DNA from: Bacillota bacterium
Lineage (GTDB): Bacteria; Bacillota; Clostridia; Oscillospirales; Oscillospiraceae
Reading direction: 5' to 3'
Length of the DNA: 6,172 nucleotides
Assembly: GCA_023393155.1 (NCBI GenBank)
Contig: JAEWML010000002.1
Coordinates: forward strand, 1 to 6,172
In this document: in pieces, positions 1 to 5,533 of the stretch
How positions within the stretch are numbered: the first letter of the stretch is position 1
Layout: the number at the start of each line of letters is the position of its first letter
Position numbers and translations under genes: made by a program
The notes under the pieces: model-generated
Seen by the model: the letters and a program-made list of their open reading frames with translations, nothing else
What the model was told of the DNA's origin: nothing
The model's database searches: none

Positions 1-1007
1 TCCAGATCGAAGTCCCGCACCAGCTTGATGACGTTTCCGGTGCCGTAGTCCAGATTGCGGTTGGCGTAGTTGGCGCTGTATGCCCGGGCCATGCCGTCCA
101 AATCGTTTTGCTCGTACACAATGGTCCAGGACTCGGGATAGGTGCTGGTTACCATGTTGATTCCGTATTTTTTTAGGGTTTTATAGGTCACGGAGAGGTG
201 GGGCCAGCAGGCGATTCCGTCCCACATAATGCGGTACTTCTCCTCCCCCTCCTTCCATGGGCCGATGCCAAGCCGTACCTTTTCGGCCATCTCGTCGTGC
301 CAGAGCTTGAACAAGTCCCGGGTGGACTCTTTGCCCCGGGCGCAGACAATCATGGCCATATAGTTGAACATGTCAAATCCGTTGAGGGGCGAGGGATGAT
401 TGCGGCCCAAATCCGTGGCCCGCCGCCACCACAATGCCGCGTCGGACGACACCTTCATGACCTGCCCGAACTTGTCGTAATCAAATTTCTTCCCGGTGAT
501 TTCCACCAACTGCGCGATGGCGTGCTCAATCTGCCCGCGCATGTAGCGGATGCTGTGCTCCGGAATGTCAAAGGTGTGATTGAAGGGCATGTCAAACATC
601 ACCAGCGGAATGTGCAGCAACTTGGCCAGGTTTTCATACCATTTTACCGCGGTGTTGCAGATATTGCTGCAGCAGAAGATCAAGTCGGGCATGGGAATGT
701 TTTCCGCCTCGGAAAACTGAATATCGGTATAGCCGATGTTCACCCGGGCGTAGGAGCAGATGTCCGCGGAATAGCCCTTTCCCTCCGCGTTGGCAATAAA
801 CTGCGGCGCATCCTTCCGCGCGCCGATGGCGGCGGCGTGGTTTTCGGGATACACAACGTCGATATCCAACGTCTCAAGCAGCTCCTGCGGACAGATGGAC
901 GTGGCCCACGCCACCAGTTTTCCTTCCTTCTTGGCCTGCATAGCCCCCGCGTAATGTTCCTCCTGCAGCTTCGCCAATAGCTGCTTTGACGTTAACGCGC
1001 TCTCCAT
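1..1007 (-). CDS. 2-hydroxyacyl-CoA dehydratase alpha subunit (HadB/HgdA/FldB-like), C-terminus beyond the window
   Basis: The first 335 residues are open from an ATG at 1007, preceded by AAGGAA with about 8 nt spacing. The protein belongs to the HgdB/HgdA/BcrC-type dehydratase family. These cytoplasmic [4Fe-4S] enzymes, once charged with an electron by an ATP-driven activator (HgdC/HadI type), remove water from (R)-2-hydroxyacyl-CoA during amino-acid fermentation. From memory it aligns with the HgdA alpha subunit at YPENHAA (53-59), DICSYAR (82-88), MPDLIFCCSNICN (106-118), KWYEN (122-126), ITGKKFD (170-176) and PLNGFDMFNYM (207-217). Cys84 and Cys117 are the likely cluster ligands; a third (in HgdA within a CKPW motif) would lie outside the window. 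It lacks the insertion HgdA carries before MPDF, so HadB or FldB (about 410 residues) is a better length match. Substrate is not readable from sequence. The beta subunit and activator would be expected just beyond the left edge. Confidence 0.9.
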   Translation of the reverse strand, partial: MESALTSKQLLAKLQEEHYAGAMQAKKEGKLVAWATSICPQELLETLDIDVVYPENHAAAIGARKDAPQFIANAEGKGYSADICSYARVNIGYTDIQFSEAENIPMPDLIFCCSNICNTAVKWYENLAKLLHIPLVMFDMPFNHTFDIPEHSIRYMRGQIEHAIAQLVEITGKKFDYDKFGQVMKVSSDAALWWRRATDLGRNHPSPLNGFDMFNYMAMIVCARGKESTRDLFKLWHDEMAEKVRLGIGPWKEGEEKYRIMWDGIACWPHLSVTYKTLKKYGINMVTSTYPESWTIVYEQNDLDGMARAYSANYANRNLDYGTGNVIKLVRDFDL

Positions 1008-1082
1008 GTTGACACTTCCTTATACCAAGATTTGCGGCTGAACTTCGCGAAAACAACCGCGTTTGCTTCCCGCATAAAAACA

Positions 1083-1098
1083 AGCAAACGGCGCGCCA
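1083..1098 (-). promoter_or_regulatory. Sigma-54 (-24/-12) promoter for the dehydratase gene
   Basis: Read on the minus strand from 1098 to 1083 the sequence is TGGCGCGCCGTTTGCT. It matches the sigma-54 core TGGCAC-N5-TTGCW, with GG (1097-1096) and GC (1085-1084) exactly 10 bases apart. Transcription would begin near 1072, giving a leader of about 65 nt before the dehydratase start. No convincing sigma-70 -35/-10 pair was noticed nearer the gene. Sigma-54 promoters need an enhancer-binding activator; its gene is not in view. The call rests on motif and position only. Confidence 0.6.
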
Positions 1099-1103
1099 AA
1101 AAT

Positions 1104-1236
1104 ATCACCCGGTTTTCACGAAGTTTTTTTCGTTTTGTTGTGCAGTGTGCCAGATAATGTTGCGCTTTTTAAACTTCAGATGTAAAACAGCATCACCCGA
1201 TGCGCGACCACCTCAAACGTCCCCTTTCCATGCATC
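1104..1236. repeat. Cluster of short direct and inverted repeats, possible activator-binding region
   Basis: The 8-mer ATCACCCG occurs at 1104-1111 and 1192-1199. The second copy lies within an inverted repeat, GCATC-ACCC-GATGC (1190-1203), and GCATCA recurs at 1232-1237, 42 bp from the copy at 1190. TGTTGTGC (1136-1143) and TGTTGCGC (1158-1165) are near-identical and 22 bp apart. The palindrome is about 100 bp upstream of the leftward and about 195 bp upstream of the rightward sigma-54 motif, a normal range for enhancer-binding protein sites. The repeats are short and could be chance. Confidence 0.3.
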
Positions 1237-1281
1237 ATTTTTCCATTGCCGCTCCTTCGGGCACTCTTCCCCGCCACGCGG

Positions 1282-1307
1282 GCGGCCCTTTACGGGCCGC
1301 TTTTTTT
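1282..1307 (+). terminator. Orphan rho-independent terminator
   Basis: A perfect 7-bp GC stem, GCGGCCC (1282-1288) with GGGCCGC (1294-1300), closes a TTTAC loop and is followed directly by seven T residues (1301-1307). Orientation is rightward only, because no A-run precedes the left arm. No rightward gene ends upstream, so it terminates either an unrecognised short RNA starting within 1008-1281 or stray transcription heading toward the dehydrogenase gene. It lies upstream of the rightward sigma-54 promoter, so it would not cut that transcript. Confidence 0.75.
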
Positions 1308-1371
1308 CGTTTATTTTTTTAATTAAGGGTAGAACTATAAACTTTTCTTAAATATTTCAATAAACGCTTGC

Positions 1372-1438
1372 TAAAAGCCAAAATCGCGCCTTAGCTGGCA
1401 TGAGATTTGCTAAAAATTTCATAGTGATCTGGCTTTTA
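1372..1438. repeat. 9-bp perfect inverted repeat flanking the rightward sigma-54 promoter
   Basis: TAAAAGCCA (1372-1380) and TGGCTTTTA (1430-1438) are perfect reverse complements 49 bp apart, bracketing the -24/-12 motif and the expected start near 1422. The left arm lies upstream of the start, so this cannot be an RNA hairpin of that transcript; a paired operator site is possible. In addition, TTGCTAAAA is directly repeated at 1368-1376 and 1407-1415. Function is unproven. Confidence 0.4.
1396..1411 (+). promoter_or_regulatory. Sigma-54 (-24/-12) promoter for the dehydrogenase gene
   Basis: TGGCATGAGATTTGCT fits the sigma-54 core TGGCAC-N5-TTGCW in all but the last base of the -24 box, with GG (1397-1398) and GC (1409-1410) exactly 10 bases apart. 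The expected start is near 1422, about 50 nt before the ATG. This is the better of the two sigma-54 matches in the gap. Sigma-54 activators of alcohol dehydrogenase and amino-acid fermentation genes are known in Clostridia, so the pairing makes sense, but the activator is not in the window. Confidence 0.65.
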
Positions 1439-1472
1439 TCCGGCGACTATTCTAAAAAAGGGGTACCTGTTT

Positions 1473-2504
1473 ATGAAAGCGAATTTGTACGAGGGCAACC
1501 ACGCTTTTGCCCTGCATGATTACGAGCCCGCTCCCCCCCAGGCCCATGAGGTGCAGGTGGACGTGGCCTACTGCGGCATCTGCGGCTCGGACCTGCACGT
1601 TTACCACGGCGACTATGACTATCGGTTCAAATCCCTTCCCCGGGCCATCGGCCACGAGTGCGCCGGTATTGTGGCTGCGGTGGGCGAGGGCGTCACCGCT
1701 TGGAAGGCGGGCGACCGCGTGGCGGTTTGCCCGCTGGACTACTGCGAGGACTGCGTTGTATGCAAAGAGGGGGACAACAACTGCTGTGCCAACCTCAACT
1801 TCATGGGGCTGGATTCTTGGGGCGCCATGTGCAACCGCTGGACGGTCCATGAGCGCACGCTCCACCGCCTGCCGGAGGGCATCAGCCTGCTTCACGGCGC
1901 GCTGGTGGAGCCGCTGGCCGTGTGCTTCCATGCGCTGGAGCGCTCCCAGTCCAAGGGCGGGGACTACGCCGTGGTCATCGGCAGCGGCCCCATCGGACTG
2001 ATGACGGCGCTGGTTGCCCGGTATCTGGGGCTTCAGGTGGTGATTTCCGAGGTAAATCCCGTCCGCATTGAAAAGGCCCGGCAGCTTGGGTTCACGGCGG
2101 TGAACCCGAAGGAGACGGACCTGCGACAGTACGTTTTTGACGCGACGGACGGCGTGGGCGCCGACGCGGTGTTTGAGGTTTCCGGCACGCAGGCGGGACT
2201 GGACACCATGGTGGAGCTGATTCACCCCCACTCCCGTGTCGTGCTGGTGGCGGCTTATCCCAAGCCCATGCAGCTTCAGCTTCAGCGGCTGTTTATGAAA
2301 GAAGTCAATCTGATTATCACCCGCAACTACAACCACAAGGACTTTGACGCCGCCATTGAGATGATGGAGGCCGCCCCCATCAATTTTGACGAGCTGATTA
2401 CCAAAGTTCTCCCGCTGGACCAGGTGCAGCAGGGCATGGAACTGTGCGGCTCCCCCACGGGCGACGTGGTAAAGGTTATGGTGGACTGTCGAAGCCATCT
2501 GTAA
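1473..2504 (+). CDS. Zinc-dependent medium-chain alcohol/polyol dehydrogenase
   Basis: This 343-residue protein is a complete member of the zinc-dependent medium-chain dehydrogenase/reductase family (sorbitol, threonine or butanediol dehydrogenase type), cytoplasmic and NAD(P)-dependent. The GroES-like catalytic domain carries CGICGSD (34-40), GHE (60-62) and VEP (145-147), giving likely catalytic zinc ligands Cys37, His61, Glu62 and/or Glu146. Cys91, Cys94, Cys97 and Cys105 form the C-x2-C-x2-C-x7-C structural zinc lobe. The Rossmann domain begins at VVIGSGPIG (167-175), and the following strand ends in SEVNPVR, where an acidic residue usually favours NAD over NADP. The start has AAAGGGG at 1457-1463, 9 nt upstream. 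It is transcribed alone, with a sigma-54 motif before it and a terminator after it, and diverges from a 2-hydroxyacyl-CoA dehydratase gene, suggesting a linked fermentation role. The substrate cannot be fixed from sequence. Confidence 0.93.
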   Translation: MKANLYEGNHAFALHDYEPAPPQAHEVQVDVAYCGICGSDLHVYHGDYDYRFKSLPRAIGHECAGIVAAVGEGVTAWKAGDRVAVCPLDYCEDCVVCKEGDNNCCANLNFMGLDSWGAMCNRWTVHERTLHRLPEGISLLHGALVEPLAVCFHALERSQSKGGDYAVVIGSGPIGLMTALVARYLGLQVVISEVNPVRIEKARQLGFTAVNPKETDLRQYVFDATDGVGADAVFEVSGTQAGLDTMVELIHPHSRVVLVAAYPKPMQLQLQRLFMKEVNLIITRNYNHKDFDAAIEMMEAAPINFDELITKVLPLDQVQQGMELCGSPTGDVVKVMVDCRSHL

Positions 2505-2555
2505 GCCTACGGGCGGGGCTGCGCGTCCTTCCTTTTGTTACATTTTAAAAAAAGC

Positions 2556-2595
2556 GCCCCGAGAAGCCGCAATTACAGCTTTTCGGGGCCTTTTT
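2556..2595 (+). terminator. Rho-independent terminator of the dehydrogenase gene
   Basis: A 12-bp stem pairs 2556-2567 with 2578-2589 (GCCCCGAGAAGC with GCTTTTCGGGGC, one G-U wobble) around a 10-nt loop, followed by one C and TTTTT at 2591-2595. It begins 52 bp after the dehydrogenase stop. An A-run at 2547-2553 on the left side means it could also work leftward. It isolates the dehydrogenase from the rpsO-pnp block. Confidence 0.88.
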
Positions 2596-2698
2596 CTCTT
2601 GTGACAGAAATTTTTTATGTTTTAGCGGGACGGAGGTTTATAAAAAACGGGAATAGAAGTCAAAACGTTTGAATTTCGGCATTTTTGGGGAAAAATGA

Positions 2699-2750
2699 TT
2701 GACAGAAACATGAAAAGAATCTTTACAATCGGGAATCCTTATGATATAGT
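2699..2750 (+). promoter_or_regulatory. Housekeeping promoter(s) of rpsO
   Basis: The best match is TTTACA (2722-2727), a 17-bp spacer and TATAGT (2745-2750), with an extended -10 TG at 2742-2743. This predicts a start near 2757 and a leader of about 97 nt. A second, overlapping candidate uses a perfect TTGACA (2699-2704) with TACAAT (2724-2729) at a longer 19-bp spacing. Both are vegetative sigma-A-type and fit a constitutively strong ribosomal protein gene. Confidence 0.75.
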
Positions 2751-2766
2751 AAAAAAGCACGCAAAC

Positions 2767-2817
2767 CTGCGGCTCCCCAGCGCTTCGTTTCGCGGCTCTC
2801 ACCGGCCCGATGCGCAG
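2767..2817 (+). promoter_or_regulatory. Possible S15 autoregulatory leader of rpsO
   Basis: Just after the predicted start, CTGCG (2767-2771) can pair with CGCAG (2813-2817). The interior holds two small hairpins, GCG/CGC (2780-2782 with 2791-2793) and GGC/GCC (2794-2796 with 2805-2807), giving a three-way-junction layout. S15 binds a three-way junction in 16S rRNA and represses its own mRNA through mimicking leaders in several bacteria. The helices are short and no known leader class was matched by eye, so this is tentative. Confidence 0.35.
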
Positions 2818-2853
2818 TTCTGTGGGTAATTTTTAAAAAAGGTGGAAACAATT

Positions 2854-3120
2854 ATGATGCGCAAAGAAGAAAAAACCGCGATTATTGACGCAAACCGCAC
2901 CCACGCCACGGACACCGGTTCTCCCGAGGTCCAGATTGCCATTCTGACGGAGCGGATTAACACCCTCACCGAGCACATGAAGGCCAACCCTCAGGACAAG
3001 CACTCCAACCGCGGCCTCATTATGATGGTCGGTAAGCGCCGCAGCCTGCTTGACTACCTCATGAAGAAGGACGTTGAGCGTTACCGCGCCCTGATTGCAA
3101 AGCTCGGCATTCGTAAGTAA
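2854..3120 (+). CDS. rpsO: 30S ribosomal protein S15
   Basis: S15 is a primary binder of the central domain of 16S rRNA and also makes an intersubunit bridge. The 88-residue product matches the family length and its core: [16 protein letters not shown] (20-35), [12 protein letters not shown] (58-69) and [13 protein letters not shown] at the end. Expected rRNA-contacting residues Thr21, Gly22, Gln27, His41, Asp48 and Ser51 are present. The usual DHHSRRGL reads DKHSNRGL (48-55), an uncommon variant. The start is ATG 2854 (or 2857) because AGGTGG at 2840-2845 sits 8 nt upstream. A GTG at 2842 would add four residues but overlaps that ribosome site. It precedes pnp, the classic rpsO-pnp order. 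Confidence 0.97.
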   Translation: MMRKEEKTAIIDANRTHATDTGSPEVQIAILTERINTLTEHMKANPQDKHSNRGLIMMVGKRRSLLDYLMKKDVERYRALIAKLGIRK

Positions 3121-3130
3121 GATGAAGCGT

Positions 3131-3163
3131 GGGCGGTGTAGTTTGTCTGCACCGCCCCCTTTT
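3131..3163 (+). terminator. Terminator/attenuator between rpsO and pnp
   Basis: GGGCGGTG (3131-3138) pairs with CACCGCCC (3150-3157), extended inward by a G-U and an A-U pair to about 10 bp, with loop 3141-3147. The tail is CC then TTTT (3160-3163), so the U-tract is short and read-through into pnp is likely. It starts 11 nt after the rpsO stop. Confidence 0.7.
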
Positions 3164-3190
3164 CATAGATTTTGCGCCGCCCAACATGCC

Positions 3191-3252
3191 TTTAGCAGTT
3201 GAAAATGCACCCCCGGAAAAGCCCCTGCGAGGTTGTGTTTTCAAGTGCTAAA
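3191..3252 (+). repeat. Long inverted repeat in the pnp leader, possible RNase III/PNPase control stem
   Basis: TTTAGCAGTTGAAAA (3191-3205) and TTTTCAAGTGCTAAA (3238-3252) pair in 14 of 15 positions, with one G-G mismatch (3198/3245). Pairing continues inward with two G-U and two Watson-Crick pairs to 3209/3234, giving a stem of about 19 positions with a 24-nt apical region. No U-run follows, so it is not a terminator. It ends about 35 nt before the pnp ribosome site. In E. coli, a leader duplex upstream of pnp is cut by RNase III and then used by PNPase to destabilise its own mRNA. This stem is in the right place for a similar role, which is inference. Confidence 0.65.
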
Positions 3253-3300
3253 TGGCCGGTATGACGCAAAAAATTTAATTTCCCAAAAGGAGAAAGCAAC

Positions 3301-5451
3301 ATGTCAACCATTATTACCAAGCGTCAATACCCCGGCTACCGCAAATACGAGATGGATTTGGCGGGCCGTCCCCTCACCATGGAGGTGGGCAAACTGGCGG
3401 AGCTGGCCAACGCCGCCGTCATGGTGGGCTACGGCGACACCCGCGTGCTGTGCTGCGTCACCGCTGCCGCCCGTCCCCGGGACGGAATCGATTTCTTCCC
3501 CCTGAGCGTGGACTTTGAGGAGAAGCTGTACTCCGTGGGCCGCATTCCCGGCTCCTTCAACCGGCGCGAAGGCCGCCCCGGCGAAAAGGGCGTTTTGACC
3601 TCCCGGGTCATCGACCGGCCCATCCGCCCCCTGTTCCCCCACGATTTCCGCAACGACGTGTCCGTGATGTGCACGGTCATGAGCGTAGACCGGGACTGCT
3701 CTCCCGAAATCGCCGCTCTTATCGGCACCTCCGCCGCTTTGGCTATCTCCGACATTCCTTGGAACGGCCCCGTGGCGGCGCTGAAGGTGGGCCTTGTGGA
3801 CGGAAAGCTGATTTTCAACCCCAACTCTGAGGATCACAAGGCTTCCGATCTGGACGTGACCGTGGTTTCCACCGGCAAAAAGGTGGTTATGATCGAGGCC
3901 GGCGCCAACGAAGTCAGCAACGACACCATGTACGAGGCCATCCGCATGGCCCACGAGGAGAACCAGAAGCAGATTGCCCTCATCAACCAGATGGTGAGCG
4001 AAATCGGCAAGGCCAAGTTTGAGTATCCCCACGCCGACTTCAATCAGGAGCTGTTTGAGAAAATCGTGGCCGCCACCATGGACGACGCCAAGGCCGCCAT
4101 GGATACCGACGACAAAAACGTCCGGGAGAGCCGCTGGAACCAGCTCATCGAGAAGTGGCACGGCCTGTTCCTGGAGGAATACCCCAACATGGACCAGTAT
4201 CTGGACGAGATCACCTATAAATTCCAGAAGAAGATTGTCAAGGCCTGGCTGCTGGAAGGCCACCGGGTAGACGGCCGCAAGAGCAACGAAATCCGCGCAC
4301 TGGACGCGGAAGTGGGCATTCTGCCCCGGGTCCACGGCTCCGGCCTGTTCACCCGCGGCCAGACGCAGGTGCTTTCCGCCTGCACGCTGGACACCCTCTC
4401 CGCCAACCAGAAGCTGGACACCATCTGGGAAGAGACGGAGAAGCGCTATATGCACCATTACAACTTCCCCGGCTACTCCGTGGGCGAGTCCAAGCCCGCC
4501 CGCAGCCCCGGCCGCCGCGAAATCGGCCACGGCGCGCTTGCCGAGCGGGCGCTGGTGCCGGTGCTCCCCTCCGTGGAGGAATTCCCCTATGCCATCCGCG
4601 TGGTGAGCGAGGTGGTCTCCTCCAACGGGTCTACCTCTCAGGGCTCCATCTGCGGCTCCACTCTGGCGCTGATGGACGCGGGCGTGCCCATTAAGGCCCC
4701 CGTGGCGGGCATCTCCTGCGGATTGATTCAGGACGACAACGGCGGCTTCACCACCTTTATCGACATTCAGGGCGTGGAGGATTTCCACGGCGAAATGGAC
4801 TTTAAGGTGGCGGGCACCAAGAAGGGCATCACCGCCATTCAGATGGATTTGAAGAACGACGGCCTGACCATGGAGATCATCAAAAACGCGCTGGAAATCA
4901 CAGGCGACGCACGTATTGAGATTCTGGATCAGGTCATGCTGCCCTGCATTGCCGCTCCCCGGTCCGAGGTTTCCCGCTACGCCCCTAAGATGATCACCAT
5001 GCACATCGACCCGGACCGCATCCGCGAGGTGATCGGCAAGGGCGGCTCTGTGATTCAGAAAATCGTGGCCGACACCGGCGCGAAAATCGATATTAACGAC
5101 GACGGCTCTATTTTCATTGCCGCCGCGGACGCCACCTCCGGCGAAGCCGCCAGAAAGTGCATCAACGACATCGTGTTTGTCCCCGAAGTCGGCAAGCTGT
5201 ATTACGGCCGCGTGGTTCGTCTGATGACCTTTGGCGCGTTTATCGAGATTGCCCCCGGCAAGGACGGCCTGTGCCACATCTCCAAGCTGGCGGACCGCCG
5301 CATCGAGAAGGTGGAGGACGCCTGCAAGGTGGGCGACATGATGTGGGTCAAGTTCATGGAAATTGACGAGAAGGGCCGCTGGAACCTCTCCCACAGGGAC
5401 GCCATGAAGGAAATTGAGGAGAAGAAGGCCAAGGGCGAGCCCATTCAGTAA
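3301..5451 (+). CDS. pnp: Polynucleotide phosphorylase (polyribonucleotide nucleotidyltransferase)
   Basis: PNPase is a cytoplasmic homotrimer that degrades RNA 3'-to-5' with phosphate, releasing nucleoside diphosphates; it can also add tails. At 716 residues it is full length. The first RNase PH domain (about 10-145) contains FFPLSVDFEEKLYSVGRIPG (65-84) and the RPIRPLFP segment. An all-alpha linker follows. The second RNase PH domain (about 315-550) has RREIGHG (405-411), the phosphate loop SNGSTS (441-446) and the catalytic Asp494, Asp500 and Lys502 (E. coli Asp486, Asp492, Lys494). A KH domain has IGKGG around 578-582 and an S1 domain covers about 630-700. Glu498 replaces the Asp usual in GDMDFK. 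The start has AAGGAGA at 3287-3293, 7 nt upstream. Expression probably comes from rpsO read-through; no clear promoter of its own was found. Confidence 0.98.
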   Translation: MSTIITKRQYPGYRKYEMDLAGRPLTMEVGKLAELANAAVMVGYGDTRVLCCVTAAARPRDGIDFFPLSVDFEEKLYSVGRIPGSFNRREGRPGEKGVLTSRVIDRPIRPLFPHDFRNDVSVMCTVMSVDRDCSPEIAALIGTSAALAISDIPWNGPVAALKVGLVDGKLIFNPNSEDHKASDLDVTVVSTGKKVVMIEAGANEVSNDTMYEAIRMAHEENQKQIALINQMVSEIGKAKFEYPHADFNQELFEKIVAATMDDAKAAMDTDDKNVRESRWNQLIEKWHGLFLEEYPNMDQYLDEITYKFQKKIVKAWLLEGHRVDGRKSNEIRALDAEVGILPRVHGSGLFTRGQTQVLSACTLDTLSANQKLDTIWEETEKRYMHHYNFPGYSVGESKPARSPGRREIGHGALAERALVPVLPSVEEFPYAIRVVSEVVSSNGSTSQGSICGSTLALMDAGVPIKAPVAGISCGLIQDDNGGFTTFIDIQGVEDFHGEMDFKVAGTKKGITAIQMDLKNDGLTMEIIKNALEITGDARIEILDQVMLPCIAAPRSEVSRYAPKMITMHIDPDRIREVIGKGGSVIQKIVADTGAKIDINDDGSIFIAAADATSGEAARKCINDIVFVPEVGKLYYGRVVRLMTFGAFIEIAPGKDGLCHISKLADRRIEKVEDACKVGDMMWVKFMEIDEKGRWNLSHRDAMKEIEEKKAKGEPIQ

Positions 5452-5474
5452 CTCTTTTTCACTTTTATGAAATA

Positions 5475-5507
5475 CGGGGCGGAGCAGTCGCTCCGCCCCG
5501 CCGCTTT
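5475..5507 (+). terminator. Hairpin terminator after pnp
   Basis: An 11-bp perfect stem pairs 5475-5485 with 5490-5500 (CGGGGCGGAGC with GCTCCGCCCCG) around an AGTC loop, 23 nt past the pnp stop. The tail is CCGC then TTTT (5504-5507), so the U-tract is short and offset. It may terminate inefficiently or protect the pnp 3' end while letting some transcription reach mnmE, whose start is only 34 nt beyond the stem. Confidence 0.65.
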
Positions 5508-5533
5508 TGTGCGCTGCACGGAAAGGAGCCGCC

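Larger units (their letters stand above)
1008..1472. other. Divergent intergenic regulatory region
   Basis: This 465-bp gap separates two divergently transcribed metabolic genes and holds no believable coding region. It contains a sigma-54-like promoter facing each gene, short repeats that may bind an activator, one rho-independent terminator pointing right, and AT-rich DNA from about 1301 to 1460. Each element is listed separately. A leaderless frame opening near 1145 crosses the terminator, has no ribosome site and was not called. Confidence 0.7.
2505..2853 (+). other. Gap between the dehydrogenase gene and rpsO
   Basis: This roughly 350-bp stretch has no gene. It begins with the dehydrogenase terminator, continues as AT-rich DNA (about 2600-2760) holding the rpsO promoter region, and ends with a short GC-rich leader before rpsO. 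A small inverted repeat, TCAAA-ACG-TTTGA (2660-2672), lies about 27 bp upstream of a TTGACA box and may be chance. Confidence 0.7.

Noticed and set aside
198..980. 260-codon open frame on the plus strand
   Set aside because: It lies opposite the dehydratase gene, has no family resemblance, and the minus-strand frame reads as a well-conserved protein. It is a GC-rich shadow.
1145..1351. 68-codon open frame in the divergent gap
   Set aside because: No ribosome site, starts at GTG, crosses a strong terminator and resembles no known peptide.
1008..1472. T-box or other known riboswitch upstream of the dehydrogenase
   Set aside because: No T-box sequence or recognisable aptamer core was seen, and the only terminator lies upstream of the predicted transcription start.
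1452..2498. 348-codon open frame on the minus strand
   Set aside because: It is antisense to nearly all of the dehydrogenase gene, His/Val/Gly-rich without any domain, and runs across the sigma-54 region's ribosome site; a shadow frame.
2842..2853. Upstream GTG start for rpsO
   Set aside because: The GTG sits within the AGGTGG ribosome site itself; ATG 2854 has proper spacing and gives the family length.
3199..3264. Separate sigma-A promoter for pnp
   Set aside because: TTGAAA (3199) and TTGTGT (3233) have no acceptable -10 box at 16-18 bp; read-through from rpsO is the simpler explanation.
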